Shown here one piece after another: positions 1 through 7,081 of a stretch of 64,000 nucleotides of DNA. The stretch spans positions 5,394,001-5,458,000 of the forward strand of contig NZ_CP108070.1 of assembly GCF_036178845.1 (NCBI RefSeq). The letters run 5' to 3'. The DNA comes from Streptomyces sp. NBC_00271. Its GTDB lineage: Bacteria > Actinomycetota > Actinomycetes > Streptomycetales > Streptomycetaceae. The translations under genes were made by a program, and so were the position numbers. The notes under the pieces were generated by a model. That model saw nothing but the letters and a program-made list of their open reading frames with translations. It made no database searches and was not told the DNA's origin. Position 1 is the first letter of the stretch. Every line of letters starts with the position of its first letter.

Positions 1-335
1 ACGCCATGGGCCAGGGCTGCGGCGGCGGCCTGACGCCCCGTGACTTCTCCGTGAACCTGGACATCAACCGCCCGATCCCCCACGCGCGCGCCGTGCAGTT
101 CCCCTACCGCGTCTCCGCCGAGGACCCGGAGGTGCTGCTGGTCACCGCGACGACCGAGACCTACGACTGCAAGTGGTACCTGGAACTCGACTGGTCCTCC
201 CAGGGCCGCACCGGCACGGTCCGCATCGACGACCACGGCCGCCCGTTCCGCACCAGCAGCATCAAGGGCCTGTCCCACTACTGGTACGGCACGAACGGAC
301 ACGGTGTGCGTCAGTGGGTGCCCACCGACTCTTGA
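1..335 (+). CDS. C-terminal part of an unidentified protein (5' end outside window)
   Basis: An open frame enters from the left edge, with its first full codon at base 3, and stops at TGA 333-335, leaving about 110 residues. The visible part reads like a small globular beta domain with several Trp/Tyr residues (KWYLELDW, SHYWYGTNGHG) and one Cys in YDCKW. An internal ATG at base 6 is unlikely to be the start because it has no ribosome site in view. I have a weak impression that similar tails occur on streptomycete helix-turn-helix proteins with an outer domain, but no HTH or membrane segment is in view. Function is not assigned. Confidence 0.55.
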   Translation, partial: AMGQGCGGGLTPRDFSVNLDINRPIPHARAVQFPYRVSAEDPEVLLVTATTETYDCKWYLELDWSSQGRTGTVRIDDHGRPFRTSSIKGLSHYWYGTNGHGVRQWVPTDS

Positions 336-689
336 CGTACGCCACACGGTCAACGACGCCAGTGCAGAAATGAAGGCTTCACCTACACCCGCGGCGTGTC
401 CATCCCTCCCGCGGCGTGTCCATCCCTCCCGCGGCCCTGCGGCGGCCGTGGTGGACCGCGTTGGTGTCAGCTATGGCTGCAGCCCTGTCACAGATCAGAG
501 CTCTGTCCGGTCCATTACCCAAAAGGTGCAAACTTGGTCGGATTGATCTCAGCAGGACCCGGCCGAGGCCGTCCATGTCCTGCCCGGACACATGCTGCTC
601 CAGCTGTCCACCCCGCCGTGGTCCTGGTCGCCGCAGCCGCATCCGACCTACGTAAGAACGACAGTCCCCTAGGTGAGGAGGACAGCTCG
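336..689. other. Intergenic region upstream of the PAS/PP2C regulator
   Basis: No coding frame here looks real. The stretch contains an exact tandem 20-bp duplication at 391-430, listed separately, and presumably the promoter of the gene starting at 690. AGGTGAGGAGG at 671-681 provides the ribosome site for that gene. Confidence 0.5.
391..430. repeat. Exact tandem duplication of a 20-bp unit
   Basis: Bases 391-410 and 411-430 are identical (unit GCGGCGTGTCCATCCCTCCC), and the next four bases GCGG begin a third copy. It lies in the leader region about 260 bp before the start of the next gene. Nothing else in the sequence explains it. It could be slippage or a doubled regulator site. Confidence 0.9.
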
Positions 690-3188
690 ATGACCAGCAC
701 TGACAGGCTGACCCTTGGTAACCGATCGAACACGCACGAGGTATCCGAGTCGGCGGTCGCGATGCTCGACGAGCGTGGGACGGTGTTCGCATGGACGCAG
801 GCCGCCGAGCAGCTTCTCGGGTACTCCGCCGGGGACGTGGTGGGCCGGTCTGCCGCACTCGTGCTGCCGTCTTCCGGGGAAACGCCGACGATATCGGCGT
901 TCATCGAGCAGTGGCGTGCCCACAACGACTGGTCGGGCACGATGACGGTGCGCCACCGCGACGGCCACATGCTCGACATCAACCATCGGATCTCGATGGT
1001 GTGGGGGCAGGACGGAACATTCCGGTGGCTTGTGTCCGTCACCGACATCGGCACGCTCTCCCGGGAAGCGAGAGACGGATCGGTGCGGGAGTCGCTTCTC
1101 ACCCATGCGCCGATCGGCATCATCGTTCGTGACCCGCAGCTACGTTGCGTCTGGGTGAACGACACGATGGAGAGCCAGGACGGCATCTCCCGTGACCGGC
1201 GGTTGGACCGGCGACTCACCGGTTCACGGCCCGGCTTCGAGGCCGAAGCCCTTGAAGCGGTGATGCGGCAGGCGCTGCGGAACGGCACCACCGCGGTCCA
1301 CGAGTACCGGGCGTGGCCGGCGGAAGATCCGCGCCGGGAGCATGCATTCTCGGCCTCGTACTTCTGCCTCCAGGACGCGGACGGCAAGACACTGGGGCTG
1401 TGCGGGATCAGCGTTGATGTCACCAGCAGTCAGCGGGCGCGCGAGCGCCTTGCCATCCTCAGCCAGGCCAGCACGCGTATCGGCAGCACCCTGGACGTCA
1501 TGCAGACCGGGCAGGAACTGGCCGACCTTGCCGTGCCCCTGCTGGCCGACTACGCCTACGTCGACCTGGGGGAATCCATCCCGTTCGGCGAAGAGCCCTC
1601 GCCCCGAATCGACACGATGAGCGATCGCCCTACCGTTTTCCTCCGTGCCGGTCAGGCCTCGATCCACCCAGGAATCCCAGAATCGACCTTTGCGCGCGGG
1701 GAGACGGTTTTCGTCCCCCCGGCCTCGCCGCTCACCAGCGTTCTGTGCACGGGAAGGTCCCATTTGGAACCGGTGCTGGACGCCTCCCCCGGGACATGGG
1801 TCGACCGGGATCCAGCGCGGGCGCAAAAGATCCGTGAGTACGGGATTCACTCCCTGATGATCGTGCCCATCATTGCGCGGCGCGCCGTCCTGGGTATCGC
1901 GCTGTTCCTCCGCACCGAGGACCCCGTTCCGTTTCACGAGGACGACCTGCTCCTCGCCGAGGAGCTCGTCACCCGGGCCGCGCTGTCCTTGGACAACGCC
2001 CGCCAATACACTCGCGAACACACCACGGCCCTCGCGCTGCAACGCGACCTGCTCCCCCGCCGTTTGATGGGCGGCGAGGCGGTCGAGGCGGCCTGGCGCT
2101 ACCTGCCGGCCGACGCGGAAGCCGGCGTCGGAGGCGACTGGTTCGACGTGATCCCGCTGTCCGGCGCCCGGGTGGCGCTCCTCGTCGGTGATGTCGTCGG
2201 ACACGGCATCAACGCCGCCGCGACCATGGGCAGGCTCCGCACCGCCGTACGCACGCTCGCCGACTTGGAGCTGCCTCCCGACGAACTGCTGACCCATCTC
2301 GATGACACGTTCCAGCGACTGGCCGAGCAAGACGCCGACGCCGCGGACCAGACCCCCACGGTCGTAGGCGCCACCTGTCTGTACGCCGTTTACGACCCGG
2401 TCACCCGCCGGTGCACCATGGCGCGGGCCGGGCATCCCCCGCCCGCGATCATCGACCCGCAGGGCGGGGTCACCTTCCCCGACCTTCCCACCGGAACCCC
2501 GCTCGGCATCGGGCTGGGGGTCCCTTTCGAGGCCGTGGAGCTGGAACTGCCCGAGGGAAGTCTCCTCGCCCTGTACACCGACGGCCTGATCGAAACCCGC
2601 GACCACGACATCGACGTGGGAATGCGCCGCCTGGGCACCGCCCTGGCCCAACCCGGTCGCTCCCTGGAAGACCTGTGCACCCGAGCCACGGAGACCTTCC
2701 AGGGCCAGGCACCATCCGACGACATCACCCTGCTCCTGGCACGGACGCTCTCACTCAGCCCCACCCAGGTCGCCTCCTGGACGCTGCCGAACGACCCGAC
2801 CGCTGTCCCCAGCGCCCGGCACCTGGCGGCCCGCCGGCTGACCGAATGGGGCCTGGAAGGTCTTGAGGACTCCACGAAACTGATCGTCAGTGAACTGGTC
2901 ACCAACGCCGTCCGCCACAGCACCGGCCCGATCCGTCTGCGCCTGATCCAGCATCAAGTCCTGACCTGCGAGGTGTTCGACACCGACGACTGCTCTCCAC
3001 GTCTACGTCGCGCACGCGCCAACGACGAGAGCGGCCGCGGCCTCTTCCTGGTCTCCCAGCTGTCCCGCAGATGGGGCTGCCGCACGACATCGGGCGGCAA
3101 AGTCATCTGGGCCGAACAAAACCTGGACTCCGCACCCTCACACGTACGGGCCTCCGGCGCGCCTGGACGAGGAGGGATCCGTAGGTGA
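690..3188 (+). CDS. PAS-PAS-GAF-PP2C phosphatase with C-terminal anti-sigma-type ATPase domain
   Basis: The protein has 832 residues. The frame is open further upstream, but ATG 690 sits just behind GAGGAGG and begins the first domain neatly. Order: PAS about 15-120 (ERGTVFAW, LLGYSAGDVVGRS), a second PAS-like unit about 130-255, GAF about 275-440, SpoIIE-type PP2C about 470-690 with metal-binding Asp motifs GGDWFDV near 483, GDVVGHG and SDDITLLLAR, then a HATPase_c (RsbW-like) unit about 705-800 with SELVTNAVRHS near 733. There is no membrane segment, so it should be cytoplasmic. By family knowledge, such proteins dephosphorylate an anti-sigma antagonist in response to a small-molecule or redox signal sensed by PAS/GAF, and the ATPase domain could be the matching kinase. 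Partner genes are not adjacent. Confidence 0.9.
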   Translation: MTSTDRLTLGNRSNTHEVSESAVAMLDERGTVFAWTQAAEQLLGYSAGDVVGRSAALVLPSSGETPTISAFIEQWRAHNDWSGTMTVRHRDGHMLDINHRISMVWGQDGTFRWLVSVTDIGTLSREARDGSVRESLLTHAPIGIIVRDPQLRCVWVNDTMESQDGISRDRRLDRRLTGSRPGFEAEALEAVMRQALRNGTTAVHEYRAWPAEDPRREHAFSASYFCLQDADGKTLGLCGISVDVTSSQRARERLAILSQASTRIGSTLDVMQTGQELADLAVPLLADYAYVDLGESIPFGEEPSPRIDTMSDRPTVFLRAGQASIHPGIPESTFARGETVFVPPASPLTSVLCTGRSHLEPVLDASPGTWVDRDPARAQKIREYGIHSLMIVPIIARRAVLGIALFLRTEDPVPFHEDDLLLAEELVTRAALSLDNARQYTREHTTALALQRDLLPRRLMGGEAVEAAWRYLPADAEAGVGGDWFDVIPLSGARVALLVGDVVGHGINAAATMGRLRTAVRTLADLELPPDELLTHLDDTFQRLAEQDADAADQTPTVVGATCLYAVYDPVTRRCTMARAGHPPPAIIDPQGGVTFPDLPTGTPLGIGLGVPFEAVELELPEGSLLALYTDGLIETRDHDIDVGMRRLGTALAQPGRSLEDLCTRATETFQGQAPSDDITLLLARTLSLSPTQVASWTLPNDPTAVPSARHLAARRLTEWGLEGLEDSTKLIVSELVTNAVRHSTGPIRLRLIQHQVLTCEVFDTDDCSPRLRRARANDESGRGLFLVSQLSRRWGCRTTSGGKVIWAEQNLDSAPSHVRASGAPGRGGIRR

Positions 3189-3303
3189 GCCTGGCCGGCT
3201 CTGCTGCCGTGTACCTCGAGTGCGGACAGCATGTGGTCTCGGTCGGATCGGGGAGCCGCCGTCGCTCATTGTTCCGGCAGTTCGCAGGGAGTCGAAGCCG
3301 AAC

Positions 3304-3343
3304 TCCTAAAGCGGGTGTCGCAGGTTCGAATCCTGCCGGGGCA
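3304..3343 (+). other. 3' fragment of a tRNA-Arg-like gene (likely attachment-site scar)
   Basis: The stretch can be folded as the end of an anticodon loop (CTCCTAA, anticodon CCT), the 3' side of the anticodon stem (AGCGG), a variable loop (GTGTC), a complete T arm (GCAGG-TTCGAAT-CCTGC) and an acceptor 3' strand ending GGGGCA. The 5' half (acceptor 5' strand, D arm) is absent upstream, so this is not a working tRNA. 3' tRNA ends of this kind are regenerated at the far end of integrated phages or conjugative elements. A second fragment lies at 4488-4528. Confidence 0.75.
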
Positions 3344-3350
3344 CAGCAAG

Positions 3351-3384
3351 AAGGGCACCTGCGGATCGCCGTAGGTGCCCTTTT
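3351..3384 (+). terminator. Hairpin plus T-run after the first tRNA fragment
   Basis: AAGGGCACCT (3351-3360) pairs with AGGTGCCCTT (3373-3382), with a GC-rich loop and further Ts. It lies right after the tRNA 3' end, as expected of a tRNA terminator carried along with the att core. Confidence 0.8.
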
Positions 3385-3952
3385 GCATCCGGGTGCGGCG
3401 ACCGGCTCACCCGGTGGATACGACACGGGCGCCAGGGCCCAGCGGATGTCGCCCCGGGTCCGACTGCCTCGCCGACGCCGTGGAGGTACCGGCGACCCTC
3501 GCCCCGACCCCGGCCTCCAGGCCGCGAAGGCTGCTTTCACCAAGGCGTCCCCGAATCGCGACGACACCCTGCTACCGATCGACCGGATCGCCGCGGACCG
3601 CAACGGTCCCCCGAACAGAGGCTCCCCGTCGTTACTGAAGCCGTTGGGCCGTTCGAAGGAGTTGAGGCGGCGAGACAGCCAAGAGTGTCACGGACCGTCA
3701 GCTGCTCATTTTCCTGCTCTCAGCGTGATTCCGAGCCAGGACAGAGCCGACACCCAGGTCCCTCCCCCACGTCAATGGCCCATACAAGGGAGAGTTACGG
3801 ATATATCTGCACTTTGTAACGCGAATCGTTTCCTTGGTCTGGTGTCGCCATGGAGGGCCACAGTGTGGGACCTCGGCACCGAGCCGGGAACTTCGGATTG
3901 CACGCCCGGCCCCGACCAGGGTCGGTGTGCACGAACGTGAGGTGACAGATTC

Positions 3953-4342
3953 ATGTCTGTTTCTCGTACGGCGGTCCGCCTGATCGCCACCTGTGTGGCC
4001 TCGGGCGTACTCGTCGGCGCGGCCGCCATGCCGGCCCTGGCAGCCGGAGGCGGCCACGACCGCGACAACGGGAGGGGTTACTCGCACAGTCACAGGAGCG
4101 ACCACGACCGCGACGGCCACTTCGGCGACCGGGGCCGGGGCCACGACCGGGACCGGGGCTGGGGCTGGGGCTGGGACCGGGGCCACGACCGGGGCCACGA
4201 CCGGGGCTGGGACCGGGGCCACGACCGGGACCGGGGTCGGGGCTGGGACCGGGGTCGGGGCTGGAACCAGGACCGGGGCGGGCGCCACGGCTGGTACGGC
4301 GACCGGCACCGGGATCTGGACCGCTACCTCGGCCACCGCTAG
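3953..4342 (+). CDS. Small exported protein rich in His, Asp, Arg, Gly and Trp
   Basis: The product has 129 residues. ATG 3953 follows GAGGTGA. Residues 1-31 form a typical Sec signal peptide (Arg at 5, hydrophobic core, cleavage after PALAA). The mature part from about residue 32 is almost entirely HDRD/GHDRG/GWDRG repeats, ending with HRDLDRYLGHR. No enzyme family fits. The alternating His/Asp and Arg could bind metal or polyanions, or the protein may be a small unstructured surface protein. It lies between two tRNA-fragment scars, so it may be accessory cargo. Frames on the other strand (VPAPVPV runs) are shadows of the repeats. Confidence 0.8.
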   Translation: MSVSRTAVRLIATCVASGVLVGAAAMPALAAGGGHDRDNGRGYSHSHRSDHDRDGHFGDRGRGHDRDRGWGWGWDRGHDRGHDRGWDRGHDRDRGRGWDRGRGWNQDRGGRHGWYGDRHRDLDRYLGHR

Positions 4343-4487
4343 CCCGCCTTGGAGGCTGTGCTGTGACGCGGAGGGCCACGCCCTCTCCCACCCGTCGTCA
4401 TAGCGGGCACGGCCGCCATACCCAGCCGGAGGGCCGAAGACCGTTCCTTGCAGTCTTCGGCCGTCCGGCCGGCGAGGGTCAGAAGGC

Positions 4488-4528
4488 TTTCTAGAGCGGA
4501 TGTCGCAGGTTCGAATCCTGCCAGGGGC
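4488..4528 (+). other. Second 3' fragment of a tRNA-Arg-like gene (attachment-site scar)
   Basis: TTTCTAG reads as an anticodon loop (anticodon TCT), followed by AGCGG, ATGTC, an intact T arm (GCAGG-TTCGAAT-CCTGC) and the acceptor strand CAGGGGC plus A. No D arm or 5' acceptor strand precedes it. From GTCGCAGG through GCACAGCAAGAAGGGC it is nearly identical to the fragment at 3304, with one inserted base. The pair therefore behaves like two copies of one integration core. Confidence 0.75.
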
Positions 4529-4536
4529 ACAGCAAG

Positions 4537-4577
4537 AAGGGCCGGCTCAGGAGGGGTTTCCTCCGGGGCTGGCCCTT
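4537..4577 (+). terminator. Imperfect hairpin after the second tRNA fragment
   Basis: AAGGGCCGGCTCAGGAGG pairs with CCTCCGGGGCTGGCCCTT across a five-base loop with a few mismatches. Its left arm closely matches the left arm of the perfect hairpin at 17151-17190. Confidence 0.65.
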
Positions 4578-4878
4578 GGCCGTTTCCGGTGCCATGCCAC
4601 TACGCCCGAGTGTCGTCCTTGTTGTTGTCCGAGGGGCCTCCCCCGCCGTCGTGAGTCATATCACCGGATCAAATTCTGATATACGTCTACCGGATTTTGG
4701 TCCGAGTGCGACCAATGCGGTGAAACATGCAGTCGCCGCGCTCGCTGGTTGTCTTCTTTTGAGGGCGCGTGCTGGAATGTCGGCGACCTGCCTATCGGGG
4801 TGCATGGCTAATAGTCCGGGCTGCGTCATTTCTTCCCATGCCCGCTGTTGCTGGTACGCCGTGGTGATTGGAAAAGAG

Positions 4879-6225
4879 ATGATGGAAATTTCCGCGGTTA
4901 AGCTTTCCTGGCGCACGCACACTGCGCCGGTGTCCCTGGTAGCACTTGCGATCGCGAGTGCTCCGCTGGCCTCTCAAGCCCAGGCCCTGGTGATGCCGCT
5001 GGGTGTGAACGCCCGGCATGCGCCCGGCACTCCGGGGGCCCCGCAGGCCCCGGTCACGGTGTTCGCCGAAGACTTCGAAACCGCAGGCGAGACTCCGATC
5101 TTCCTGGAGGACTACGTCGGCGCTCCACCGCTCAACGAGACATACACAGCCGACCCCTCGTGGCTCGACCACGGACAGTGCAACGGCATCATCCTCGATC
5201 AGACCGGTGCTGATCAGCCTGACTGCCCGGCAGTACTGAAGAACATGGCCAATGCGCTGGGACAGGTAGGCGGAACGAATCCGCCGACCAACCACGTGGT
5301 CGCGGCCTACACCAACTGGGTGTCACCTGGTACCGACCGGGTGGAGTTCCGGACCGAGCGACCGATCCCGATCGCGAAGCCGAACCGCTATATCACCTTC
5401 GCAGTGGACGCGGCCGCCGTGAATTGCGACTCAGCGGCTCCTCCGCTGCTGAAGTTCTATCTGACCGGCAACGGGGCGGACATCCCTACCTTCACCACCC
5501 CCATCAATCCCTGCACCGATCCCAACTCCAAGCCCTATCCCGGAGGAAGCGGGTTGAGGGCCGGGGCATTCGCCGGCAACAGAGCTGTACTGTTCAACGA
5601 CAGCCAGTTGGGCATCAAGATGGTCAATGGGCAAGGCGAATGGTTCGGTAATGACCATGCATTCGACAACATCCGGATCCTGGATGCGACTCCGCAACTG
5701 GACAAGGCGTTCAGTCCTGCCACCGTGGACAAGGGCGCCACGTCGACGCTCACCATGACGGTGACGAACACCAGTGAACTGGCGGCGAAGAACGACTTCA
5801 GCTTCGCCGACGACCTGCCCGCCGGTGTGAAGGTGGCCTCGGCCGCGAACGCGTCGACGACCTGCGGCAACGGCGCGGTGTCCGCGACGACGGGGGGCAC
5901 GTCCGTTGCTCTGAACGGCGGCGACCTGGCCGCCGGCGAGAAGTCCTGCACGGTCACGGTGAACGTCACCGCCGACAAGGCGGGAACCTACGTGAACCGC
6001 CCCGAAGCGATCACCACGGTTGGCCTGAATCCCCCGGACCCCGCGACCCTGACCGTCAAGAAAAAGGGAGCAACAGCGGTGGGCACCGCGACGGGCTCGG
6101 GCGGTCTGCTGTCCGGCAATGTGGTGCAGGTACCGGTGGACATCCCGGTCAACGCTTGCGGCAACTCCGTGAACGTCATCGGACTGCTCAACCCGGCGAC
6201 GGGCAACGTCTGCGTCAACGGCTAG
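4879..6225 (+). CDS. Secreted protein with a C-terminal chaplin domain
   Basis: The protein has about 448 residues. The start is uncertain: ATG 4879 and ATG 4882 both give a signal peptide ending ASQAQA (about residue 34), but neither has a clear ribosome site, and GTG 4861 is also in frame. After a low-complexity linker there is a region of about 210 residues with four or more Cys (DFETAGETP, NRYITFAVD), like the jelly-roll that precedes DUF11-type modules in actinobacterial surface proteins. Next is an Ig-like DUF11/DUF7933-type unit, about 270-390 (LDKAFSPATVDKGATSTLTM). The last 45 residues read GLLSGNVVQVPVDIPVN, CGNSVNVIGLLNPATGN and a final C, the two-cysteine chaplin signature. Chaplins are amyloid surfactants of aerial hyphae. 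Fusion to such a long ectodomain is unusual. There is no sortase signal. It may use the chaplin unit to anchor to the surface fibril layer. Confidence 0.85.
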   Translation: MMEISAVKLSWRTHTAPVSLVALAIASAPLASQAQALVMPLGVNARHAPGTPGAPQAPVTVFAEDFETAGETPIFLEDYVGAPPLNETYTADPSWLDHGQCNGIILDQTGADQPDCPAVLKNMANALGQVGGTNPPTNHVVAAYTNWVSPGTDRVEFRTERPIPIAKPNRYITFAVDAAAVNCDSAAPPLLKFYLTGNGADIPTFTTPINPCTDPNSKPYPGGSGLRAGAFAGNRAVLFNDSQLGIKMVNGQGEWFGNDHAFDNIRILDATPQLDKAFSPATVDKGATSTLTMTVTNTSELAAKNDFSFADDLPAGVKVASAANASTTCGNGAVSATTGGTSVALNGGDLAAGEKSCTVTVNVTADKAGTYVNRPEAITTVGLNPPDPATLTVKKKGATAVGTATGSGGLLSGNVVQVPVDIPVNACGNSVNVIGLLNPATGNVCVNG

Positions 6226-7081
6226 CCGACCAGGTCACTCGCCGCGCCGGGACCGGGCAGGTCCCGGCCGGCACAGATCGTCCGGCTGACATCACCGCCT
6301 GGGAGGCAGCAGGGCTGATCGCTTACGGCTCCGATGACATCGACAGCGTGGAACAGCCCGTACCCACAGTGGTGTGCGAACCGGGTCAACCGTGTTCGCA
6401 CAAGGTCGGCCGGTCGTCCGAGGTACTCAACTCCTTTATGTGCGGCAGGTGATCGAGGGACAGGCGGGTTTCGCGCTCGGGTCGCGCCGCTGGGGGTGCG
6501 GGGTCTCGCGTCCCACGTCTCAGGACACAGCCTCCTGCCCTCAAGCTTTGCTCAATTCCCTGGTCCTGATTGCAGAACTCATGCGAACATCGCGTGGTCC
6601 GCTGCCCCGACCAGGTGGCGGGCATGATTCAGGGGGAATCTCCATGCTCTTTTCACCGAAGTCGCCAGCGTATGAAGCGGTGCAACGTCCGGCCCAGCTG
6701 GGACACCACTGTCAAGTCTGATCGAACCTGCCTATTTTCCCAGGTGGTTCTCATCAGCGAGACCGCTGAAGGCCTCCCGAAATATGGCCCCACTCTGCGC
6801 CGTGGGGGCCAGTTTCGGCGAGCGCGATGTACGTGACAGGCACATTCCCAGGGCGGTAGCGCGGCTGAGCCGCGCTACCAGTACCACCTCGTGACATCAA
6901 AGGGAATGGCGGCCGTAGTGCTGCCCCGTGCCGTTGTGTGCAACTGACCGCCTCATCCCTCACGTTACCGCCGGCTTTCCGCGGAACCACTCGGGACAGT
7001 AGGCCGATTCCGGCCCCCCGCGATTCGGCGGAAGGTCGATTTTTCGTGCTCAGAATCCGTGAAGCCCACAGGAGTGGAACG
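6226..7081. other. Long intergenic region before the protease gene
   Basis: Short overlapping frames here do not resemble proteins and lack ribosome sites. The one clear structure is the 25-bp palindrome at 6855-6879. The 856-bp length leaves room for a promoter region of the downstream protease, whose TTG start lies at 7082. Confidence 0.5.
6855..6879. promoter_or_regulatory. 25-bp perfect palindrome
   Basis: GGTAGCGCGGCT, one G, then AGCCGCGCTACC: 12-bp arms with a single central base. No T-run follows on either strand, so an operator is at least as likely as a terminator. It lies about 200 bp before the protease gene. Confidence 0.6.

Larger units (their letters stand above)
3189..3952. 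other. Gene-poor stretch with a tRNA 3' fragment
   Basis: No reading frame in this stretch has the look of a protein. It holds the tRNA-Arg-like 3' fragment at 3304-3343 and its downstream hairpin (3351-3384). The AT-richer segment around 3795-3835 is a likely promoter zone for the exported protein starting at 3953. Frames of up to 250 codons across it translate to proline/arginine-rich nonsense. Confidence 0.6.
4343..4878. other. Intergenic stretch with second tRNA fragment and AT-richer leader
   Basis: The stretch holds the second tRNA 3' fragment (4488-4528) and its hairpin. From about 4650 a visibly AT-richer segment leads to the chaplin-domain gene. It contains the inverted repeat ATATCA (4658-4663) ... 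TGATAT (4677-4682), possibly an operator. No protein frame is supported. Confidence 0.55.

Noticed and set aside
3103..3603. Minus-strand frames containing AGFEPATPAL (3103-3603) and AGFEPATSALE (4339-4530)
   Set aside because: This peptide is the well-known artefact of translating the T arm and acceptor end of tRNA genes; I took it as support for tRNA fragments, not proteins.
3304..4577. A complete tRNA or an intact integrated element at 3.3-4.6 kb
   Set aside because: No 5' acceptor strand, D arm, integrase or excisionase is present; only 3' fragments remain.
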